Below are positions 56,605 to 64,000 of a stretch of 64,000 bases of DNA, one piece after another. The stretch lies in NCBI GenBank assembly GCA_047967505.1, contig CM106539.1. One strand, 5' to 3'. Origin of the DNA: Dipteris shenzhenensis (taxonomy: Eukaryota; Polypodiophyta; Polypodiopsida; Gleicheniales). Position 1 is the first letter of the stretch; the number at the start of each line of letters is the position of its first letter. The notes under the pieces were generated by a model. It saw only the letters and a list, made by a program, of their open reading frames with translations. It was not told where the DNA came from and did not search any database. Both the position numbers and the translations under genes were made by a program.

Positions 56605-57056
56605 CATGCCCCACTCTTTGCTTCCAAAAAGGCGAAGTTCATCTAAGTATGAATAAAATACATAGAAGAAAAGATACAATCCCATAAAAGCCTCATACTA
56701 AATCCAGCATGAAAGAAATGAGGCTGCCATAACAAATCCGCAAGGTGGAGGTGCCATGAAGGCCCTATGACTATATATTTGAAAAATAAACCATCGTCCC
56801 AATCCCTGATGAAGGAAGCTTTCTTGACCAAGTGTAGCATGTGAGGAGTCCCGATTCCTACCTCAAGTGGCCATGATGGTGTGCAATATCTTGCCAAATC
56901 ATTGTGAGTGACTAAGAATTATAAGTCTAAGTCCCATCTAATGCCTCTATGCATCTGGATATCCAAAATTTCCATGCAAGAATCTTATGTTGATAACTTT
57001 GAACTCTTTGGCACCATCGTGTAAAGGGTTTACCTTCAGCTTCAACATGGAAGCTC
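56605..57056 (-). pseudogene. LINE-C type 3' fragment
   Basis: Minus strand. Translation in broken frames gives SRCIEALDGT...SLTMIW, which lines up with HRALGWIPG...LAIIW of LINE-C (41870-41616). A 3' end near 56605 shares the words AAAAAGGCGAAGTTCATCTAAGTATGAA with LINE-C's putative 3' end at 40955. It directly abuts the 5' end of the full-length LINE-B. Confidence 0.45.
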
Positions 57057-57121
57057 ATGTCAAGATGCCACAATGCAAGCATTGACATGGGTGGGCTGAT
57101 ACACCAGAGGCTTGTGAGACC

Positions 57122-57980
57122 TTGCTCATGGAGATACATAGTTTCCGTGAGCATGAGATGGAGCTGGCTCACTTCGCATGGGAGCAGGTCTGCTTCAACC
57201 AGGAGCAGGGCCGCATCATACAGGAGCAGGCTAGGGTCATTCGGGAGCAAACGGGTCTTATTCAAGGACTCAGACAAGATATCATGCAGCTCCGACAGGA
57301 GATCACAGCCATACACACTGTCCTAGGGATTACCCCGGTGGTCGAGGCACAGATTGCGAGCATGCAATATGCTATTGAGGAGACTTCCAGATGGGTTGAT
57401 GTGGCCAAGCAGGAACCCGCAAGGCTAACCGTTTCAGCTACCCTCACGGAGTAGTAGCAGAGAGCCAATAAGGCTCTCAATATCACAGTACGCGGGATCC
57501 CACACACTGAGGCTACACCAATGGTAGATGCGACTGCGTTCGTGGCCGCTACCATGGGTGTGGCTGAGCACAGGATAGAGAGGGCATGGCGGGTAGGGAG
57601 AGATCCCAACCGAGAGCAACCCTTGATCATATGGTTCCATGACACTCAAGCATGACTTTCAGCTCTACGACGCAAGTCAGTCCTTCGAGATCAGCCAGCG
57701 ATCTCTATGCATGAGGACCTTACACCTCTTCAGGTTGAGGAGAGGCGCTCTTTGCTGCAGCAGTGGGATCAGGCCTAAAAGGAGGGAAAGTGGACAGTGG
57801 TACGAGAGGGACGACTTCTTATAGGCCCCTATAGGGCACCTGCCCCCTCCCCTCATAGGAAAGCACGGTCTATCAGACTCAGATATCCGAGACCCTATCC
57901 TGCACCATTTGGAACTGTAATGGTACCTTATGGTCAGAACCAAGGAACTTCTCAGAATCCTATACAGGCCACGACATAGT
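57122..57980 (+). pseudogene. LINE-B ORF1 (coiled coil, RRM-like and C-terminal domain)
   Basis: RNA-binding ORF1 protein with two in-frame stops (57452-57454 and a later one) and one frame change. Residues 1-100 of the first frame form a Gln/Glu-rich coiled coil (EMELAHFAWEQ, then repeated EQ(A/G)RVIR and LRQDIMQLRQEI heptads). Next comes ALNITVRGIPH...RAWRVGRD, like the RRM of L1 ORF1p. Finally HEDLTPLQVEERRSLLQQW and KEGKWTVVREGRLLI match the pattern of the ORF1p C-terminal domain. The order is that of Transposase_22 proteins, not of the DUF4283/CCHC ORF1 usual in plant L1. Confidence 0.65.
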
Positions 57981-58059
57981 CTTTTATACAGAGACACATC
58001 AGAGTCCAGAGTGCCCTCTTCCAATAGTCAGCGGATATACATGGGAGTCTGCCTACAGA

Positions 58060-61000
58060 GATGAGACGAGGGGTACAGGAGGAGTTCGAGGTTCAAGTGG
58101 AGTTGCAGTCCTTTTCAAATCCACACTTCTGGGGACCATTTCAGTAGAGCAGAGAGATACACATTCCAGATTTCTTTGGATGTCGAATCGACAGCCGAGA
58201 TCTGTTTGTCGCAATTTGCTACTTCCCCCCTGAGACCTCTCAGTTTGCCAGAGATATCCAAGGTGATGATGAGACATCCCCATTTGCTGCTCTTTATCAG
58301 TCCATCGTTGATTTCTCTAGCCGCAGAGAAGTCCTCCTAGTGGGGGACTTTAACGCGAGGACAAGGGCCCGTCAGGTACCACTTCTTGACTTCAAAGATA
58401 ATTCCACTCTACTGCCATATATTGACCTTGAGGAGGCAGGTATGCTACAGGTTTCGACTGACAGGCGAGGTCCATTCTCATCTTATGGGCAGGCCCTATT
58501 AGACCTCGGCAAGATACATGAGCTCATTATCATAATGGTCTTGACAGATGGCCCGCTTCAAGTGGTTTCACATGCTTTCCACATGGGGGAGCTTCAGTGT
58601 TGTTGATTACATCATGGGATCCCCTGTCTTCACATCTCGCATTACCGACTTCACTGTAGCACCTCTCTCCCCAAGGGCTGATCATACATACCTTTTCTTT
58701 AGCATCTCCACCCCCCTTCGCATAGCACCTTCCACCCCACTCAATTCTTACTCCACCTACCACGATATACGCTTTGATCGGGATCACTCACCTTCTTACT
58801 CTGGCCGTCTGTACATACTTCTCACTTATATTGACTTCATACCCCTTTTAGAGGATCGTGCTGCCCTGATCACCCGCTCACTACACGAGGCAACCATTCA
58901 TGCTTTCCCCCACACCACCCGCTCCACCCGCCCACCACCCCATGGAACCGTACCCTGTAATAGTTCGTACGATGATGAGTGTAAGGCTTTACGCCGTCAA
59001 CTCAGATTCGAAACCAAAAACAATCTTCCGAGCACAACGCAAATACCGTAGACTGGTACGGAGGAAGAAACTAGACTTCGTTCGCCGGAACGAGGAGGAG
59101 CTACTGAAGCTTTTGTTTGATAACAACTCTAAGGACTTCTGGCGGAGATTTCTAGAAGGACAGCCCCCTCTGCCACTCACTGACACTCAAATCTGGTTTG
59201 ATTATGCACGCACACTTTATGACATCCCAAATCAGCCAATCCCTAATCTCTCACACATGCCTCGCCCCACATCATGTACCCTCTTCACTAGAGGAAGGGT
59301 AAAGGACGCCGTAATGAAACTTCATAATGGCCGAGCAAAGGATCATGAGGGGTTATGCATTGAGTTCATTGCATATGGAATTAACCTCCTAGCCCCGATC
59401 TTAGCAAAGCTTTTTAATGAAGTTGTTTGTTTGGGGTTTCCACACACTTGGACCACTAACACTATCTCACCCACCCACAAGGCAGGGGATCCCACGAGCC
59501 CCGAGAACTACAGGACCATTATGATTGGACATGTCATGTTCAAGATTTATGCATCAGTACTTGACTCCGAGGTTAGCAGACTTGCAGAGTGTCGAGGACT
59601 TAGAGCAGTAGGACAGGGCGTGATCATGGAACCATGGACCACATTCTCACGCTCAGATGTATCATCGAGGAGGCGTGGTCATGGAAGCAGAGGGTTTATT
59701 ATTGCTTTGTGGATTTCTGCAAGGCAGTTGACACGGTTCTGAGAGCCCACCTCGTACAACGCCTGCAGGACTTGGGTTATGACTAGGAGATCATTTGGGT
59801 TGTCATGGCACTTTACGAGAGAGTTTCAAGCAGAGTTCGGGCAGGATCCGAGTGGACAGACGAGATCATGAGCACCATCAGGGTCAAACAAGGGTGTCGT
59901 TTGTCGCCTACCTTTTTTGGCCTCTACATTGACGAGCTTGAGACAATGATGCAGACACAGGGGGGTGTAGGTTGCTCTCTTGCGAGCACGCTGATCTAGA
60001 TATTGCTCTACGCAGATGACGTGGCTCTCTTGTCTTTCTCGGCAGAGGGGCTTCAGAGACACCTAGACACACTACAGTCCTTTTGTGAGTCATGATCTTC
60101 AATACATCTCGAGCCATCATGCGTCAGGAGCAGTTTACATTTGAGGGGTCACCTATTGAGATAGTTTCATCATACACTTATCTTGGGGTTATCTTCTCCG
60201 GACCCAACTTCACTATGAGACCCGCGACGCAGGCACGCTTGAGCAGAGGGTATGCTTCATTGGCCAGACTCGAGAGGTAGTGCTTCCGCTCGCACTTTTA
60301 GGATCCACGCACCAAGGGGTTGCTTTCTGACTCCTTGGTTCGCCCAGTGGGGATGTACGGCAGCCCTTGTTGGGAGGCAGACTTGTCGGATACAGAGTGG
60401 GCCCATGTGGAGCGGCTACAGATTCTCATGTTATCACGGATGATTTGTGGTAAGCCATCCGTTCCTCACCGGATCATTCAGGCTGAGTTTGGGTCACCCC
60501 CTTTACAGCTAGATGCTGCATTTCAGGTCATCACGTATCTATACCGAGTTAGGGAATATGGGGATTACACCTCGGGCCGTAGCAAGCTACCATGGATAGC
60601 TCTATCTTCTTCTATGGCACTTGCAGCAGAAGGAGACCAGAGGTGTTGGTATGCACATACAGAGAGATGGTTTAATCAAGGACCCCGCATGGATAGACTA
60701 CCTCCCTTCCAGTACAGCATGGATGCTCTGTTTTCTCCCCTCCTATCACACGAGGTAAACCAGGTTATCTGTGAGGATCTGCTACAGCTACACACATTTC
60801 AGACCTGGTTGGGACCGAGTGAACTCCCAGTGAAGCTTAGCTTCTACAGAGATCACTTCTTACATATCACAGCGGAGGGTTTCAATGACCCACTAGGATA
60901 CACGTAGATTCACCTACCCCACTCGCTGAGGATCTCTCTTAGGCAGTTCCATATCTCTTCACACAGACTTTGCATCGAGAGCGGCAAAGCTATGCGACTA

Positions 61001-61376
61001 ATCCACGGATGCACACTGTGTGACATGCACGAGGTTGAGACAGAGGAGAGCATTTCATCTTCGGGTGTTCTGTGTACTATGAGATCCAAAGGTGTTTCCA
61101 CTGCCTCTTCAAGGATAGTAATGGGATTTTGGCCCGTTTCCTCTCCTACCCAAACCAGCGGTGTTTGGAAGGTTTCGTTCATGAGGCACTTAGACACCAT
61201 GAGAGGATACTCCAAGCACGGAGACAGGAGCAAACTTCTTCTTCGGCTGATCCCTCTCAGAGCTCTATCATGGAGTTCTTTCAGCTAGATCACATGGACC
61301 CCCATGATACGAGACCTCGACATGACCGTGACTCAAAGCCTGTGACCCGACAGCTCAGACAGAGGGTCGACACATA
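58060..61376 (+). pseudogene. LINE-B ORF2 (endonuclease, reverse transcriptase, C-terminal zinc motif)
   Basis: Endonuclease: SSGVAVLFKS-type opening, LLVGDFNAR (58340 region) and, after a frameshift, SVVDYIMGSP with SPRADH. Reverse transcriptase: VKDAVMKLHNGRAKDHEGL, PENYRTIMIGHVMFKIYA, VDFCKAVDTV, IRVKQGCRLSPTFFGLYIDE, then ILLYADDVALL after a stop. C-terminal: SYTYLGVIFSG, DSLVRPVGMYGSPCWE, a well-kept 195-codon frame (60320-60907), and CTLCDMHEVETEEH...C (about 61009-61065, last part frameshifted). At least five frame breaks. The C-terminal region resembles LINEs I associate with algae and early-diverging plants rather than typical angiosperm L1. Confidence 0.78.
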
Positions 61377-61763
61377 GATCACACTTGGGGACATCCCCTC
61401 CTTGTTTAGAGTCGGAGCCTGACCAACGGGGTCACAATATCCCTGGTCAGACGCAGAGCTACGACCAGGAGACGTGCTAGGACCGCACCTCTGAGTGGCC
61501 GACAGCACTCTATTGCCGACTTCATGCCTCCAATGCCTCATCCATCCTGATATCTTGCTACTGCCAATGATGATGATGTTGAGATTCATATATAGTCAAC
61601 CATCGACATGACTATGTTGTACTTAGGACTTAGTACTACCATTCTACATTTTTGCATTTTGCATTGGTATGGACGATCGTTTAGTAGCCCCACTACCACA
61701 GCTTGTTGTATTAGGATTTTCACAGTCTCATAGACCCATCGGTCTTCCGAAGACTTTAATAAT

Positions 61764-61776
61764 CTTTCTTTCTTTC
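61764..61776 (+). repeat. tetranucleotide tail of LINE-B
   Basis: (CTTT)3C directly after ACTTTAATAAT. The tail of copy A is (GAAA)6 on the opposite strand, and that of copy C is an imperfect AAAGAAAAAAAGAAAG. Confidence 0.85.
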
Positions 61777-62200
61777 TAGCAAAGAAAAGCAATTGATAAA
61801 GGTCATGGAAATGACCAAGTTTTTACACCTATGGTTGTGGGAAGGGCAAAGAAAATTTGTCAAAATTTTCCTTCTACTCATAAGTCTCATGTGGAGACAG
61901 CTGGTGGTGGTAATGCAAATGCCAACCACAATGCTCATGGTTCAAGCAATGGAACCGACACCTATACATGGGATTGATCAAGGTCAAGGACAAAATGGGA
62001 CGGATCAAGGTCAAGGACAGCAAGATATTCTTTGTTTCTTTATAGAGATGAAAAAGGATTGGGGACCAAGTACGACATAGGCAGATCCTATTGCAGTGAA
62101 CAAGATACTCTCCATTTTTTTACAGAGATGAAAAAGGATTGCGGACCAACTAGGACAGAGGCAAATCCTATTGCGGTGAACAAGGGAGCATGAGACTTAG
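61777..62200 (+). repeat. 80-bp tandem duplication and short GATCAAGGTCAAGGACA repeat
   Basis: At 61975-62015 a GATCAAGGTCAAGGACA phrase occurs twice. At 62020-62180 an 80-bp unit with GAGATGAAAAAGGATTG (62045 and 62125) is duplicated. A 95-codon frame crosses it (61793-62080), encoding a DQGQGQ repeat; no domain. Confidence 0.7.
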
Positions 62201-62780
62201 GATCAGGATGTATAGCTAGAAGATCTCCCGACCGTCTAGTCCACTAGGGCAATGATGGGCAAATTGATAAAACTGCTTGCAAATGTGACACGAACATGCC
62301 TTTGATTGAACACGACCATAAATTGAGAAGTCCTTGGAGCTCAGTGTGTGCGTCTTCTTCGACTTTGTTTGCAAAGTTTATTGAAAATTTTGCATACAAG
62401 GTAAACCAAAGGATGAAATCATCAAGTAAATGAGAATCCATCCTACACTAACCTCTCTCATTCTAGTTTCCCTCTCACCTGCCCAAGGGCCAATCCAATC
62501 GTGTCAAGGTGCCCGATGGAAATTCTAGGTAGTCTTGGAAGTACAAGCTCATATTTTCCCAAATTGGGTCGGACTCCAAGTATTAGGAATAAAATAAATC
62601 TTTCCTATAGGTACATTGGAAGGGGTAAGGGACATAATAGAAGCAACAACATCAAGGTATATAATTCCACTGAAAGTAGCCCTTACCAAGCAATCTAATG
62701 CTTCTAAGTTTGGAGACTAGATTAACAAGTAGTGAGCAAAAAGCCAATCCATAACTCGTCTCCCGAAAGGATAGGATCCC
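62201..62780. other. no recognisable gene
   Basis: Short frames only and no repeats noted. Confidence 0.4.
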
Positions 62781-63480
62781 AAAGAAAAAAAGAAAGCAGG
62801 AAAGTTTCTTAAAGTCTTCAAAAGACTAAAGGGTCTATGAAACTCTAAAAACCATATAAAATGAACTAAATGGGTGAAGCTATATGTGATCATCTACACC
62901 TAAGACAAATACAACATAAATATACACAGTAGTGCAAAGTGTTTGAGCCTATGGAGAGAACTGGAACTGCAGTGTGGCATCACTGTGGTGGTCTCCTGTA
63001 TGGCGTCTGAGGAACCAAGTCAATGTTGTGACTGAGAATGGATAAGAAGGTCTTGGCAAAGAGAGAGTACAAGGTTGTGGCAGCCTAAAACCCATAATAG
63101 AGTGTTGGTGTTGGTCAGTATGTGTGGTCTACTATGGTCTCCTAGCCATGGCCTTGCGTGAAAGCAGTGCCACTTTCATACCTATCATTCGTGCCTCTGG
63201 TCCGATGAACATGGAGAGAAGATCCCCAAGCCTGATCTGTGCATTGACACACTAATAGGTCTATTGTATCTATGGCTCTAGGCCTCAGCTACGTCGTCTC
63301 CCTAAGGCCTGTTGGTCTATGCTATTTGACTAGAAAAAGCAGTGATCACGCTTTGGGTGGGGCTTGACTGAACACCCTGATCTCATCTATGTGCCCTGAG
63401 AAGATGGAAAGATTCTACCATAAGTATGTGGCCATGCTCAAAGAGTAATGTCCTACCTAAGAGTTCTAAGCTCGTCTTCT
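62781..63480 (-). mobile_element. LINE-B copy C, diverged 3' end
   Basis: The left end AAAGAAAAAAAGAAAG is followed by GAAAGTTTCTTAAAGTCTTC and AAGGGTCTATGAAACTCT, matching the end of copy A (GAAAGTTTATTAAAGTATTC, GATGGGTCTATGAGACTGT). Further right, CCCCAAGCCTGATCTGTGCA (about 63220) matches CCCCAAGTGTGATCTATGTG of copy A (about 46433). The remainder is too diverged to place. The right boundary is uncertain. Confidence 0.55.
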
Positions 63481-64000
63481 AAGAAAAGATGCCCTTCTTG
63501 GCCGATGCAGGTGGAAGTGCAGCACCCGATGCCGAACCCGCTACACGCATCTTCGAGTGGAAAGGCGGACCCAAACAGAATGTGAGGCAATTTGAACTCC
63601 TATGGAGGCTTAAGAAGAGGAGGAGAAGCGAGGAAGGAAGAGAAGGGGGAGCAAACAGGAGCAAGCTTCAAAAGGCAACCAAGGAAGAGAGTAGGAACGA
63701 GAGGCAATTTGAAAGGTAGGAGGGGCTAAAGGAGAACACAAACACTCGAGCAGGATGTATGGTGTATGAGTCTATTCAAAGCACCATTATCACATTGTAC
63801 CATTGTATAGCTATATGGATAGAAACGGACAGAGAGGGAATATGGGAATAGGTGGCAGGCTCACGGACTGGTTGAGGTTGTACGATTAGGGAGGGACATG
63901 TAGACGTGTCCGTACAGCTGTGTGGATGCACAGTGAGGGGTATGGAAGACGAAAGGAGCAAAGGGAAGGTTGAGGGAAGTTGAACCAAGATAGCAAGAAG
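63481..64000. other. no recognisable gene
   Basis: A 76-codon plus-strand frame at 63489-63719 (basic, Arg/Lys/Glu-rich C-terminal half) has no known domain. It may continue beyond the window or belong to the LINE-B flank. Confidence 0.3.

Larger units (their letters stand above)
57060..61776 (+). mobile_element. LINE-B, near full-length retrotransposon with (CTTT)n tail
   Basis: Plus-strand order: ORF1 (57122-57980), endonuclease (about 58060-58740), reverse transcriptase (about 59280-60050) and C-terminal domain with a Cys/His motif (60090-61380). About 0.4 kb of 3' UTR ends in CTTTCTTTCTTTC (61764-61776). The 5' end is approximate. Three copies in the window (this one, 46022-48043 and 62781 onward) share the same 3' end and tetranucleotide tail, so the tail is a property of the family. 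Frameshifts inactivate this copy although the YADD box is intact. Confidence 0.82.

Noticed and set aside
56078-56656. 192-codon plus-strand open frame
   Set aside because: It spans a 258-bp tandem duplication, has no recognisable domain, and its frame is not kept equally in the two units.
1-64000. tRNA, rRNA, snRNA or CRISPR elements
   Set aside because: No paired A-box/B-box, cloverleaf, rRNA-like or regularly spaced repeat pattern was seen by eye. A covariance-model scan would be needed to exclude small RNA genes.

Overview
The window looks like nuclear DNA from a land plant with a large, repeat-rich genome. Evidence: a family-1 UDP-glycosyltransferase with a plant PSPG box and a small GT-AG intron, Ty1/copia gag genes primed by the plant initiator-Met tRNA signal, several LINE lineages, and very long GA/CT, TA and GT microsatellites. 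The LINE and Penelope-like content suggests a non-flowering vascular plant (fern or gymnosperm). That is an inference and I cannot name a species.

Only one ordinary host gene is convincing: a UDP-glycosyltransferase at 9252-10747 (+). Its last coding segment and 3' UTR are repeated in tandem twice more downstream. Nearly everything else is mobile DNA or repeat.

Layout. 1-4217: microsatellites and an SSR-associated repeat. 4218-7454 (+): a compact LTR retrotransposon that encodes only Gag. 7455-9251: repeats. 9252-11030: UGT gene and its triplicated end. 11031-17085: no gene, but a roughly 1.04 kb tandem duplication. 17118-23885: two direct repeats of about 0.5 kb enclosing a decayed Penelope-like reverse transcriptase (-) and unidentified DNA. 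25356-28980: a tandem array rich in TTAATTACCA, then a 0.78 kb direct repeat pair. 30267-30887: five copies of a GATATC-centred palindrome. 31985-37110 (-): a decayed L1 LINE (LINE-A). 37111-40950: LTR-retrotransposon and copia fragments. 40955-49390 (-): an older L1 LINE (LINE-C), interrupted by a second Gag-only LTR element (41978-44883, with matching 5-bp flanks) and by a 5'-truncated LINE-B copy (46022-48043). 49471-53700 (-): LINE-D, with two recent internal tandem duplications. 56605-57056 (-): a LINE-C 3' fragment. 57060-61776 (+): a near-complete LINE-B with a (CTTT)n tail. 62781 onward (-): a third, diverged LINE-B 3' end.

How the parts work together. The two Gag-only elements (LTRs, primer site, polypurine tract, one open gag, no pol) look like TR-GAG type non-autonomous elements that must borrow protease, integrase and reverse transcriptase from a copia partner. 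LINE-B stands out because its ORF1 looks like a coiled-coil/RRM/CTD (Transposase_22-like) protein and because three independent copies end in a CTTT/AAAG tail rather than poly(A). The nesting of these elements gives a relative order of insertions.
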